DNA from: Puffinus mauretanicus | Lineage: Eukaryota; Chordata; Aves; Procellariiformes; Procellariidae | Direction: 5' to 3' | Assembly (NCBI GenBank): GCA_023333565.1 | Contig: JAJKFH010003504.1 | Coordinates: forward strand, 4,922,005-4,986,004 | DNA length: 64,000 nucleotides | Part shown: one piece after another, positions 1 to 12,166 of the stretch | How the letters are laid out: every line of letters starts with the position of its first letter | Numbering within the stretch: the stretch's first letter is position 1 | Translations under genes and position numbers: made by a program | Notes under the pieces: model-generated | Database searches by the model: none | What the model saw: only the letters and a program-made list of their open reading frames with translations | What the model was told of the DNA's origin: nothing

Positions 1-1060
1 CCATGTCTGTTTTGGGCTACCCAGTAAAAGAGAGAGATGAACAAACTGAAGTGAGTCCAGTGGAGAATCATCAAGATGGTCAGCAGGCTGGAGCACTTGA
101 TGTATATGGACAGGATGAGAAAGCTATTTTCAGGCCAGGAAAGGGACTAAGGAGCAAATCTAGCTGACCCTCTTCTTAAGTGGATGGTTACAGAGGAGCC
201 AGAGCCAGACTCTTTTCAGAGCTGCGCGGCAAAAGGCAAGGGCCAATTAACACAAGCTGCATCAAAGGAAGTGGGATTAGATGTCAGGAAAAAAAAAATT
301 ACCATGAATGTGATCAAGCACAGGAACAAGTTGCCCAGAATACAAAAAACATTAATGCTTACACAAGTGTTGCAAATGCTTCCTTTACTCAAGAAATGTC
401 CCCTAGAGTAGAGAACATCTTTTGATGTTTGACTGCTCAGTCAGTCTTTGGTGTTTCTGCTTGAGACACCCAGTTAGTATAAACCACATTAGATAGTTAC
501 CTTAATGTAAATTAAGCTAATTGTTTGATAGAGGTGACAATTGTTTCGTATTTCTGAAGACAACGAGTTGGCAAGAGTCAACTCAGCCTCGTTTACCTCA
601 TTCTTTCCTCCCAACATTTTTTTTAAAAATACTGATTGTAGAACTTGGCAGATGAAGACAAACTATTTCAGTCTGGAAAATTCATACTGTGGGACTGCCA
701 ACAAGCTGAAAGAATGTGAGAAAACTGAAGAAACTATTAAAAAAATCCAAAATAAATCAGCCTCATATTAATTATCCAAGGACATTCAACATGGCAAAAG
801 AGGACACTAGTTTGCATTAAATACCAATAGTCCATTCTCCTTCAGAAAAGAAATAATACATTTTTTGTCAACATATTTTGACAGCTGTTAGTAGATTGTC
901 AGGGGATTAGATTTTCGAAGTTTGTTGACAAAGTATTTGTTTCACAGAGTGAAAGGTGTATGAAAGTCTAATTGCATATCTTTTGTCTTCTAAATCCTGT
1001 ATTCTTTGTGGAGCGGTTTGCAGGACAATGTACCTATAAACAACAATCTGAAGACAGCAG
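1..1060. other. AT-rich unique DNA, no gene seen
   Basis: No splice-bounded coding pattern or recognisable repeat was found. Short open frames at 180-425 and 541-771 have AT-driven composition and no family resemblance, so they are taken as chance. This may be intron or intergenic sequence. Confidence 0.5.
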
Positions 1061-1455
1061 TGTCAGGGCCCTGAGGGCACTATGAGGCCTGACTGTCCCT
1101 GCCCACCTCCCCCAGGACCTACCCCCACCCTGACTATGGCTCAGGACCCCATTTCAGCCCAGCCTGGGGCCATTAGTCACAGCCCCAGGACTGCCCTGTA
1201 GGATGCTGTCTCCAGTTCCGCCACAGCTCTGCTCTGCCCAGCTATGGGCCTGCTGAGCTGGGCTGACATCCCAGCCTGGCCTTGGCCCAGGCCTGTCCCC
1301 ATGGAGGTGCCTGGTGTCTGGGCTGGGGCTGCCCCGCTCCCTGGTTTCGGGTGGTGGGACTGGGCCTGGCTGTGATGCCCTGACCTGCTGGCCCTTGGGG
1401 AGCCCCCGCAGCTCCCGTCCTCCAGCGAGCCGCGGGTCCACGCACTGCCCTGACA
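1061..1455. mobile_element. Putative solo LTR or other GC-rich insertion (unclassified)
   Basis: This 395-bp block is strikingly GC-rich inside AT-rich flanks. It begins TGTCAGGGC and ends GCCCTGACA, so the ends are perfect 9-bp inverted repeats that also give the TG...CA ends typical of LTRs. The flanking 5-mers are AGCAG (1056-1060) and AGCGG (1456-1460), a 4/5 match that could be an old 5-bp target-site duplication. CpG is sparse over most of it, as in a decayed repeat, apart from the right end. No AATAAA was seen on either strand, so LTR orientation is unknown. A DNA transposon with 9-bp termini or a diverged minisatellite are alternatives. Minus-strand open frames across the block reflect its high GC and do not resemble a known protein. 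Confidence 0.45.
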
Positions 1456-3406
1456 AGCGGCTGTATTAATATGGATTTTTTGTTTTGTGTGTCCATGATC
1501 ATGACCCACAGATATAAGGAATCAGGGAATGAAATGCACAAATACAGTCCCTGGAGAACCTGCTCCCATTTGTTCTGTGGTATTTGAGGATATATATGCA
1601 TACTTTGAAAATATCCAAAGATTTTTATCTCCTCACAGCCAAATAATTTACAAAACTTTTACAGGCATAAAATCATTTATGTATAGCTGGAATTTTGGCA
1701 GCAAAATTAAAAAAACAATTAACTACATAAAGCGATGCAAATAACTTCTCTATTGAATGTCTTCTATCACCTTCACTTATCTTCTTTATCTTCTCTTTTA
1801 AGACATTTGAGACTCACTTTTCTCTGGACAGAAGGTTTTTGTAAAGATCTGTTTTGCCAATATATCTCTATTTGCCATCCAAAAACAATCTACCCACCCA
1901 ATTAAAACAGAGGTTCACACTAAATCAATATTAGAAGTTAATATTTTGCTCTTACTGAAATAAGCAGCCTTCTGCTTCAACTAACACAAAGCACACACCA
2001 TGACTCAGATTGTATTTGATTTACCTGCTCAAAAAAGGAAAGAAAAATAAAAGCTATATTTACAAAACTACTGGAGGTATGATCTCATTTTGGACAACAG
2101 CTCATGTATTGAGACACTCACCCAAGACAAGGTTGCCATGGAGTCTAACAGAGAGTCTTGAACTTACTCTAGACATGACTCAACAGATTTATCTTGACCT
2201 AAACCCAAGTCTTTACACACTCAGTTCACGATCCTGCTCAAATTGTCCAGCAAAAACACATGATCCCAGCCAACAGTGATGAGACCTTCTGTGTTGGGAT
2301 GCTTGTTCCCAAAGAGTACTGGATAGAGCACAGCCAAAAAAATATGATCTCACCATTAGTAGGAAAAGCCTGACAGTGCAGGGTGTCTTGCCTGAGCTCA
2401 TCTCAGCCTAAGCTGATTTTAGCTTGTTTAGCAGTGATAGCAATTGCCTAGCAATCAGGTACTTATTCCCTGAACTTGATCTGGCTTCATTTTGGCTGAT
2501 AACAAGTGGTTATTCAGTATGGATTGAATTGTCTATGACTCTAAAATAAAATGTGGCATGGAAGAGAGCAGATAAATGATAATACCAGAGCTCTCAGACT
2601 ATAAACGTTAATTCTCAAAAAAAAAAAAAAAAAAAAAAATTCCTCAAACCAAGACTTAACGGCCCTGGTCATTTCTAAACTAAACTTGAACACACTTCAT
2701 ATTGATTGCCCCTGTTCTCAAACACACACCTTCCAGAATTTGACTCCTACCCTAATCATTTTGCTAAAAGGGAAACAAAGTTGTTTCATGTTCTTCCTTT
2801 CTCTGAGAGTCAAAACACAGACAAATAAATACTGCAGGATACATTGCAGTTTTGACAGAAACAAAAGAACAAAACAAAACCCCAGTAATCATTATGTTGA
2901 TTCATTGTTTTAGACTTTTGTTTTTTTTAATGCCACCACAGAACATCCGGAATCTGCTATACTACTTTAGGTACAACATATAACATCAGTTCAATAAATT
3001 CCATGACATTTACTTTGTACTTCACCACCAAACTGAAGTGACCAACCTGACTCTTCCTTACTCTAGTATGAGAAATGGTTGGGCACATATCTTTGTTTTC
3101 CATGCATGTATGTGGACAGGTGACTGGCAATCAATATACAGGATGTGCTACTGTCTCGTTTTCTTGAACCTCTCCCTGTGCGATGAACTGAGCCACCCCC
3201 AGAATCTTTTCCAGATTAAAAACCATTCAGCAAAACCTACTGAAATTAGTAAACAGTTCAAAGACAGTAAAAAATATGTTTTGTGGTAGCCTCACTAGTT
3301 ACCAAACAAATAAAACATTCTCAACTCCAGTTGAGCTGCCATGCTTTTCTGTTTTACCCGTGTCAGCAACCTAAGGACAGTGCATACACTTTCATGTAGT
3401 CCCAGT
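1456..3406. other. AT-rich unique DNA, no gene seen
   Basis: The stretch holds a 23-base poly(A) run at 2617-2639 and no recognisable coding or repeat sequence. The sequence before the poly(A) was not recognised as a SINE, LINE or processed pseudogene, so the run is best treated as a simple repeat. Confidence 0.5.
2617..2639 (+). repeat. Poly(A) tract
   Basis: An uninterrupted run of 23 A. It is probably length-polymorphic; no retroposed body could be identified upstream. Confidence 0.9.
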
Positions 3407-3600
3407 TCACAGAATCACTGAATAGTTGAGGTGGGAAGGGACCAGTGCTAAACAGAGGGGAAGCATCACTTCCCTCAACCTGCTGGCAACGCTCTGCTTA
3501 ATGAAGTCCAAGAGGCTGTTGGCCTCCTTCTGCTGCAAGGCCTAGTTCATGGTCAGCCTGATGCTCAGCAGGACCACCAGTTCCTTCTCCAGCCAATTCA
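3407..3600 (-). mobile_element. Old CR1 LINE 3' fragment
   Basis: On the plus strand the fragment opens with ACAGAATCACTGAATAGTTG, the reverse complement of a CR1 3' tail, followed by GGTGGGAAGGGACC (reverse complement of the conserved GGTCCCTTCC region). It then jumps to sequence matching the end of CR1 ORF2 (AAGCATCACTTCCCTC, CTGTTGGCCTCCTTCTGC, CTCATGGTCAGCC-like blocks). The order shows a minus-strand, 5'-truncated and internally deleted copy. Divergence and loss of open frame mark it as old and inactive. Confidence 0.75.
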
Positions 3601-6242
3601 TGAAAGACATTCACCTCCTATGTAATTACCTAAATAACTTCATGGCAGACCTCTGCTGTCAGTGTGGGTCCAGAATGAAAACAAGAAATGGCAGTATAGG
3701 ACTCTGCTGAATTATTAGGGTATTTATCTGTTGAGGGAAGGAACTGGGTGCCAGTGTAACTTAAAACAAAGTATTATTTTATAAATCTTATTTGCAATGT
3801 TCAAATCTCTTTGCTTTGACTATCAGACATCTGGAAAACTGTGAAACAATGAACTCAAGTCTGGAGCACTGGGGAATGGCATATATTCCATACATGGAAG
3901 AATTTTGATAGTAGAACCTTAACAGCAGGTTTCGGTCATCAGAAAAAGAAGTTAGGAAGAGAACCTTATTTCACAAGTGACCTAGAGGGCTCAGCATAAA
4001 CCAGTGGGCTTAAACACAGCAAAAAGGTGAGTAAATAGCACATGGGCTTTGTCTGGGATCGTGATATTTTAATGGAACTAATCTGTAAGAAAAGCGCTCA
4101 CCATAATGAAGCCAACACTGCCAATGTAGCAATTATTTTCAGTTACATTTTTTCTCACAAAAGTTGTCAATTCACCTGTAGAGTGTAAACCTATCATACA
4201 TTCATAAGACAACAACTCAGACCCAATTTACTCTCAATCCTGAAAAGTAATTAATTGCATCTCATTTTTAAATCTACAAGCTTGGTGGGACATTAAAGCC
4301 CACTTAGCCAATTTATAATAAGCAAAACTCATTCAATGAGGAAAGGCCCCTATTTGCTCGGGCTTGTAACTCCAACCCTATCTCACAAGTGGCTGAATGA
4401 CACCATGACCAGAAGAAAGCTGGGCCGGGCACTGAACAATGCACTGCACAGGGTACAACTAATGAGAAGATACAGGGAATTAAAGGACTGTCTCCCTCCC
4501 CATATGCAAATAAACACCATATTTAAACAGTCAAAAGCAGTTCAGAATCTAGTCCTTAGTATTTCCATCTTCATTACTGTCACATTTCTGCTTCTAGAGC
4601 CAGATCTCATTAGATTCTAAATCATTCTGATTATGGTAATTTCCATATTTTACAAGACCTTTTGCAATTCTGTAGTTATTGATGTTAACTACAAAAAGAA
4701 TAATGCTCAATTTCTCCAGTAATGAACCACTGAGTTATCCCACAATATTATCTCCCCAGACCCTGAGGGTGACTTTGAAAAGAATGTTAGTTATCTCTAA
4801 TGAAGATACGTAAACAGATGTTATATTTGCCATCTGATTAAGCTTTTCAGAATGATCATTAAAGTCACTTACCCATATGGAACATCATATGTACGTACTG
4901 TTTAACTGTGCAAAGCACATTCCTTGTCTAAAGAAAATATATGGTCTGTGATAGCTAAGGAAAGACTAGGAATCTGAACTTTATTTTCTCCATTCTCCTC
5001 TGGAAATAAATTAGGGTTATCTGAATGAAACTGTTTTCAAGACCTCTACCTCGTCTGCACCAGAACAGAGAGTGTGTGCAGATAATCAAGAAGATCTTAC
5101 GGTTAAAATAACTAAATCATTCCCTTGACTGCTGGCTTTGACTCCCTCTTCTGCCAAAGTGTTTCTGTGTTCCGCTGGGGAAGCCATTTAAAACAACATT
5201 ATCACATGTGGTCACTGCATATGCCTCATTTTCTCACTATTCAATTTGAAAGCATTGGGTCTAATTTGCAGCAAGATCAAAAAAACCAAGAAATGCAGCT
5301 GATGTCAACATGAATTTTCTCATATACTTCATGTGCTTTATAAGGCTGAGCAAATCCTGAGTTATCAAGCATGGATAAATCAAGCATCCAAGATTAGTGT
5401 GAAGCTGGGTTTAGGTTTTAGGTTTGGTTTTTTGTTTGTTTTTTGTTATTTCTCTGTGCTCTGGTTTGCCCTAGAGTTTGTTATCAGAGTGATTGTGTTT
5501 CCCTTCTCCCCCACTGGTTCCCAGCTGCACTCTCCTTACCCTTTCTTTCCCAGAACCCATCTAGACAGATGGATTCATATAACCACTAATGCCCAGTTTC
5601 TAAGCTACTTGGACTCAAAATGTAGCTGTGTTAACCCAGTGCTGTTCCCAAGCTAACACAGTCTGTTTCTCAGTTTGGCTTATTATCTTGGGGCATAAAA
5701 AAGAAAGACTCTCTGCTTTCAGTTCCAGTGCACAAACACATCCAAGGATGAAGCAGTTGTTACAGTGAAAGTCTGACTTCATCTTGGAGCTAATTATGCT
5801 TAATCCCTGGGAAAACAGTACCCATGCACTTTGGTTAGCAGAAGGAGCAGTAAGAACCTTCAGCACGTGCAAGAAAAACTAGCTCTTTGAAGACTTAATT
5901 ATTATCTCTAGAAAATATATACAGAACTCTGGATTGTAACTCAGCCAAATTTGTTTGCATTTTCAGAAGGACTACCCTTAACAAAAGTCATCTGGCTCTT
6001 CGAGAAGTGCTGGAATATCAGGAATACAGAAAAGAATTCCAGGCTTAGTTAGTTATTTCTGAAAAGAGATAATGTCTTTTCACTCCCTAGTATCAGTCCA
6101 TAAACGACTAAATCATTCTTGCTAAAACTGTGCAAACACAGAAAACAAATGACCAGATCAATTAGCCTGAGACACAGAAACAGAGCACGGAAAATTTTAG
6201 CTTAACATGTAAACTTTGTCAAAGTTATAGACTGAAAAGTGA

Positions 6243-6274
6243 TTGTATAGGTAGAATCAAGCAATTCTAATAGT
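6243..6274 (+). repeat. Dispersed direct repeat, copy 1 (32 bp)
   Basis: Identical over 32 bp to 8196-8227, beginning TTGTATAGGTAG and ending CTAATAGT. Similarity continues weakly to the right (AGTAGTAAGTGTT against GGTAGGTGTT) and is lost to the left. Confidence 0.85.
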
Positions 6275-8195
6275 AGTAGTAAGTGTTATCAGTGCTGCAT
6301 ACCACACTCAGTTGTGACAGCTATAATAGAATAATTATAATTACTTTCTCCAGTTAAGTAACTTTGTTTTGTACTAAATCTCAAATTTACCCTAATCAAG
6401 CTTTTTCCTTGACATACGCTTATAATAAATATTTCCTACATAAAATATATCATTTGTTGGTTATAGCATCAGTAATATAAAAAGAAATGTTGACTTTTTT
6501 CTAAATCCACTTTATTCAGATTCCCAGAGCGCATGCTGCGTCAGGTGCAGGTCCTTTCGTCCTCCTTGCAGCTGCTCCTACTGGATCCGTTCTCCTCCAC
6601 CTCCACCTTTCCCTCCTTCACTCTCCACATCAGCTTGTTTCAGCCGCCATTCCTCAAGTTTCTGGTTACACTCCCATTCCCCTGGCTCAGACATCTTGAC
6701 ATTCGCATCTTATCGTGTTTCTGCTATTATAACTATTTCTGTTATAAGAGAACGGCATTTCCCAAGCCTCCTTCTTGCTCACATTTAGATAATATTACAG
6801 GTACTGAGAATACATTATCATACCTTCACCAAGAGATTCTCTAATGAAAACTAAGTTAACACTTCTGTTACAAGATGCTTCAGTATCCGACTGAGGGTTG
6901 ATAAACATATTAAAAAGAAGATAAGCTAACCAAGACACTTTTAAACACAGCTTGGATGGTGCTGTAAAGGGGAAACCAGCCACCAGTGTATCTACAACTA
7001 GATCTAGCAAATTCATGTTAATTAATTTTTGTACTTCATTAAAGAAACTAGGATTTGCAATTTAATAGGCCTTGGATTTTACTTCCCGTCCTTGTCCTGT
7101 GGTAGTCCAGAATCTAAGTATTTTAATGACCGTATGCAACCAATTAGCACAGAATTTCGTTTATTATACTCATGTTGACATTAAAGTAGTGAGATAAAGT
7201 GCATAATAATAAAGACAGCAAATAAATAAACATGGGTTAGGTGTAAAACACATGACTTTTTTTAGAGCCCTTAAAATATTTTATAACTTCTTTTCAAGGA
7301 TACCTTCTAATATGGACAAAGGATGGTTACCGTTAAATACACATTATCTGTCACCCAGTGATGTCTTTGACCAGAATGGTGATGATATAACTAATTCGAA
7401 GATAAACAGACAAGTCTATGTTATTATCACTGGTACACTTGACTGATGATAATTTTTCCCCCTGCTGAATATTCTTAATGACAACATCAGATTTCATTTG
7501 TTTCCAAACAAAAAGCTGTTTCATTTATGAGTCTGTACTGGCAAAGTCTCTGCAGTAGTAGGTGTTAAGAGCTGAAGTTCAGCAAACACACAACAAAACA
7601 AGAGATGAAAGTCTGTGCTGTACCTCTGAGAGATATTCTACATAGTGCAGGCATCATTAAAAGGAGCTAACGCTCAAATCTGAAGCACGATAATTGCCTG
7701 GCACTAGCTGCCTGTGTTATTCTGCCCTGAGTGCCTTTGTGCATCCAGGTTAAACCCCACTGCCAAGGGGAAACTGCAGGAAAGCACTGGGAAGGTGGCA
7801 CGACCTTGTTCATGTCAGAAGCCAAGCAATCCGCAGGAGCTACTTTGGGCCATTTCCCAATTCTTTGAGATACAATCCGTAACTCTCAGCCTGAGGCGCA
7901 GCTTCAGTCAAATTTAGTCTTTCTCATACCAGAGCCCTTGCTACAGGAAAAATCTGTGCAACTTGCAGTAATATCCCTGCCTGCCTGCGGGTGGTGACAC
8001 TGCATGTAATATTTGAAGCCCACAGCTCTGCTGTGCGTGTGATAACGTACTTTAATACACCGTTCTCTCCAGCAGCCCTGCTTTCAGCCAGATTCCTTAG
8101 GCCAGCATTGGCAAGCATCCCCAGCACTAGGATCTCGCAGACTTCCTAGCTCGGTGAAATCCTGTCCTCCCCCCCCCGACAAGTGATGTGGAGTT

Positions 8196-8227
8196 TTGTA
8201 TAGGTAGAATCAAGCAATTCTAATAGT
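8196..8227 (+). repeat. Dispersed direct repeat, copy 2 (32 bp)
   Basis: Exact partner of 6243-6274, same orientation, just under 2 kb away. It lies shortly after a C-run at about 8169-8178. It is not a known mobile-element end that I recognise. Confidence 0.85.
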
Positions 8228-10025
8228 GGTAGGTGTTCTCAATTCTATGGTTTTTATCAGTTCTGTGGTTTTTTTAAAGTTCTGAGGGCCACTTGTCAAC
8301 CCAGAGCCAGGGACTATAAAATCCAAATGGAAAATCTCATCTACTGCACTTGTAGTACATAAATCTAGTTTCCCCATGACATCAAGCGAGCTTTTTACAC
8401 AAAAGAAATTTAAGAATACTTTGAAGTCCAGACTTCTCAAATCAAGTTTTTTTCCTTACTAATATAGTTAACACCTGATGTGAAAGCCATTTTTAAATTC
8501 TTTTGATCCCAGTGAATGAATTATGGCAGATTATTAAGAACAGTTCTATTTACACAAAGTAAGTTTACATTTAAATTAACCTTATTTAAATGCAACTTTG
8601 ATTATTTTTAATGCTAATAATAAGGAATTTTAAAATTGGTATAATTTCTTTTCTGACAAAGTGCATTTAAAAAAGGCAGCCTTGAAGTAGTTTTCAAAAT
8701 AATGGATACGACAAATCTGAATAAATTTTACAAAAGTACAAATCAAACATAATGATTCATTAAGACCAGTTTCAAATGATTAAAAATATAAAACCTGACA
8801 TTTTCCAAGATGGTCTTAGTAAATAATATTATCTTTGCTATAAATTTATTTTAAAAGTGACTTTAATAAGTGATCCATCCTTTTTGCCCCCTCTTCTGAA
8901 GAGTTCCCTTAAAGTGTTGCTCCCAAATGCTAACACAATACATGAATATTTAAGCTTCATACCAGTCTATCAGTGTCCTGAAACAGTTTTAATGAATACA
9001 CAGAATACCCTTGTGATAGATACTTTCCAGGTTTCAAAAATAACATTGAAAATACCATAATTTTATCTATTGAATTTTGCATATAACTACCTGTATATGC
9101 TAGCTTGTGTCCCCTTACTTAATATCCACTGACTGTACAGACACTCAACCCAGACCAAAACAGATACATTATTAAAATATATTTTCAAGTGATTGCGTAT
9201 TTGAAGAGGTCACTGTACAGACTACAAAGCAGTACAAGAATCACAAAAAGAAAAGATCAAAAATTAAGCAAAAATAACTTGTATTTTTCAATATTATACG
9301 CTTGGCCTAGGAATATGTTTTCCTCTAAAACTGCTACACTTGTTATATAGTAAGAGAAAAATTTTCAAAAACATTTAAGAAATTTAGAAGGCCATATCAC
9401 ATTCCTAAATATTTCCTCCAAAATAAACTGGGCAATTGTTATTTGTTTCCCACATTTCCTCACTTGGCTTCAATATTTTCTATACTTAAGGATATTCACT
9501 TCCTATTCCTCCACAGACTGCAAGAATTAAACCAAGAATGGAAGTTTTTGGAAGTTCACTGTTGAGATCAGGCATGTGGTTCAAAAAAAGGAAAGTGTGC
9601 AAAAGAGCTAAATAAAACTTGCAATTACGTAGTATCTCCAGAAAAAAAGGAAAAATCCTGGCACAGAGTAACCTAATATACATTAAGCAAAGCACTGTGG
9701 ATTGGGGTAAGGAAGGATTAAATAATCCCGGTTATTAACAACAGAGAAAAAACTAATGCCAAATAAATTAGAAAAGATAATAATGACAGTAAGTGGCCTA
9801 AAATTTGCTAGATAAACTAAATAAAATAAATGAGATATGTTAAATGGCAGAGCAATGATGTCTTTTTGGAGACGTTTTTTCAACATCAATCTCATAAGAG
9901 TTTTCTCCTTTTCTGGGCTCAGCTAGGGCCGACTGAACCAAACTGGAGACTCAAATTTGTAAACAAAAAAATCAGAAGGAAAAGCACACAGCTGACATCC
10001 TGACAACCACGACAAGAATTTAAGC

Positions 10026-10172
10026 ATTGGACCAGGTTGTCAAGAGAGGTTGTGCACTCTCTGTCCTTGATGGTTTCCAAGACCAGGTTGGACAAAGCCC
10101 TCAATAACAGTCTCTGAAATCATTATTGACCAGCTTTGAGCAGGAGCGTGGACTGGAGTCCTCCTAAGGAGA
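10026..10172 (+). mobile_element. Old CR1 LINE fragment, ORF2 C-terminus and 3' UTR
   Basis: The stretch contains CCAGGTTGTCAAGAGAGGTT, TCCTTGATGGTTTCCAAGAC, CAGGTTGGACAAAGCCCTC and GCTTTGAGCAGGAGCGTGGACT in order, matching the last codons of CR1 ORF2 and the start of the 3' UTR. It stops before the GGTCCCTTCC block and the tail, so the 3' end is lost. It is heavily diverged and cannot code. Confidence 0.8.
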
Positions 10173-10332
10173 GCTCTAAAATCTAAACAACAGGGTATAT
10201 ATGCTATGAATCTCAAATACCAATATATGAGTTTGAAACCTTTATACATTTACCTATATAGAGAGTAATATTGAAGATATCAGAGATGTTTTCTGTAGTA
10301 TACATACATAGTATATTTTATCCAGCTTGCTG

Positions 10333-10380
10333 CTTTTCTTTTTTTTTTTCTTTTTTTCTTTTCCCTTACCCTTTTTTTCC
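10333..10380 (+). repeat. T-rich low-complexity tract
   Basis: Runs of T broken by single or paired C, about 48 bp. Simple repeat, no function inferred. Confidence 0.85.
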
Positions 10381-12028
10381 ACAATATTTTGTACTCGCAG
10401 AGATATTTGTCCTTCTATTTTCTTTCCATTTTATAAGGCTGATCTGGGCTACAAATTCCTGAACTGGATCTCAAATACTTTCTAATTCTTCACAAATTCA
10501 TTCCATACAATTTTTTGTGTTTTGTACTTTTGAGCTTTTTGTATAAGAAAGTTTGCCTTTCTGTTGCCCAGTAGTTGTGTGACCCCTTTTTAAATTTCAA
10601 AGGTGAAATTATGACCACTTGGACAGAACATTTTTCCAAGTATTAAGTTTCACACTGAAGCATGTGTTGCAAATAATCCCTGTGTTTCATTTCAATACAG
10701 AGATTAAAGAGAAATTGCATTTGCTCATAAAGGCCAAATCATGCTGCTGGTTTTCCAAGATTAATATCTAAAAGCTCAAATCTTCTTGTTCAGCAATAAT
10801 GAAGTGATATCTGATTAGAAACATGTGCAAAAATAATCTAGCTGAAGGAATGAGTCACACAAAGGTGTCAAATCATCAGACAGAGTCAAGTCTTCTCGGT
10901 GCCAAATTCTGGCTGAAACCAAGATAGATCCAACTGTGCTCTGACTTGACCAGTGCTTGCACAATAGTTTGAATGACTGCAAATGTGCAAATGTGCAACA
11001 CTTTCTCTCTGAATTCTGAAAAGTATTTGTGCAGATAGAGAGAAAGTGTTTCTTTATCCTGTTTTTTCATACTTCTGATCTGACATAACAGGATCATTCT
11101 CAGAAGTATGAATATATTTAAATCTTCAGTTCTCATTCAACATTTCGTATATTTTTCAAGCAATGAGACTCTAAACTTGCTGCAAAGAGTCAAGGAAGTA
11201 TGAATTCTCCACATCCTGCTGCAGTCGTTCCATCTTAAACCTGTCAGACAACCTCTCCATAGAAAAAAATTCAGAATTAGGTAAATATTTAGCAAGATAG
11301 TGAAAGTTTATGTTCCAATAGGGTTTCCTCAAGAAGGGTCATTAAACTATGAATTTCAAACTTTCCCAAACACTCAAAGAAGAGAGGATGTAGCTTTAGT
11401 AAAGAGGAAGGTTAATGACTTCATCTGGATAAAATTTAAAGAGATCAAAACCTACCCCTTTTTCACAAGGTTTTCTCATACAGTTAAATCTGGACAGACA
11501 GGTTTGTTTATTTGATAGTTTAACACAAAGAAAAAATTGCCATTAAGGTGTCCTATAGATGAAGAAACTACAATGCAAATAAGCCTTGATATGAAAATAA
11601 ATCATTGCCAGTTGCAGACATTTCAAGGGCTAATGGCTCTACAGTTTATGCTGGAATTCTGAACTCTCAGTGTCTGTTCATAATGCAGTTATTTTATTTC
11701 CCCCTATGTTATCTGTTAATTTTTACACTAAAGAATGAATGCAGGTACTGAATGACCTGGTCAAAGCTGGTTTACATTGCTTGTCTGTGAATCAAGATAA
11801 TCTGTACAGGTGAAACCTAAAGTAAGATTATGTAGACAGGAAATTTGCAGGTGCTGTATAAAAGACAAAAAATGTCACACTTATCAGTGTAATCAGTGAC
11901 TTTGTCACTATTATCCCTCCGATACCTGATGCATACTGGTTTTACTCATCTCAAAAAGGAAAAAATGCCAATTTCAGAGACACCATTTCTTCTAAAAGTA
12001 AGGGAAATTCTTCAAATTAGAAAAGATT

Positions 12029-12166
12029 ATGATCTCCCAGAACTGCAGTATCATCACCATCATTCTGGTCATAGGTGGTCTGGTCACGGTCTCTGTCACC
12101 GGAGCTTCTGAGGCAGCCGTATGGAACAAAACCCTGGAAAAGCACATGCTTTGCTTCCTTCCATAG
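12029..12166 (+). CDS. Candidate short membrane-protein ORF or exon (unrecognised)
   Basis: An open frame of 45 codons starts at ATG 12029 and ends at TAG 12164-12166; the frame is open upstream to a TAA at 11999-12001. The peptide has a clear hydrophobic stretch, residues 7-22 (around SIITIILVIGGLVTV), followed by a polar segment with a possible N-glycosylation site, Asn-Lys-Thr (WNKTLEK), then a short hydrophobic end. A weak acceptor (TCTCCCAG at 12033-12040) lies just after the ATG, so it could be part of an exon. The opposite strand is also open from an acceptor-like GCTTTTCCAG and gives an acidic peptide, so the strand is uncertain. No family was recognised; it may be chance. Confidence 0.2.
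   Translation: MISQNCSIITIILVIGGLVTVSVTGASEAAVWNKTLEKHMLCFLP

Larger units (their letters stand above)
3601..10025. other. AT-rich unique DNA, no gene called
   Basis: No convincing exon was found. Points noted: an open frame at 4336-4620 whose middle is rich in Arg and Leu but has no clear splice sites; a locally GC-richer, pyrimidine-rich patch at about 6525-6700; a GC-richer patch at about 7700-8170 ending in a C-run; and a 32-bp exact repeat listed separately. The rest looks like intron or intergenic DNA. Confidence 0.45.

Noticed and set aside
1154..1601. Long overlapping minus-strand open frames, Pro/Gly/Ser-rich
   Set aside because: They lie largely in the GC-rich block 1061-1455, where stops are rare in every frame. 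Composition is low-complexity and no domain is seen.
2617..2639. Poly(A) run as the tail of a processed pseudogene
   Set aside because: No coding remnant or target-site duplication was recognised in the upstream sequence.
4336..4620. Plus-strand open frame with an Arg/Leu-rich middle part
   Set aside because: Looks protein-like over about 35 residues but has no acceptable splice sites and no family match.
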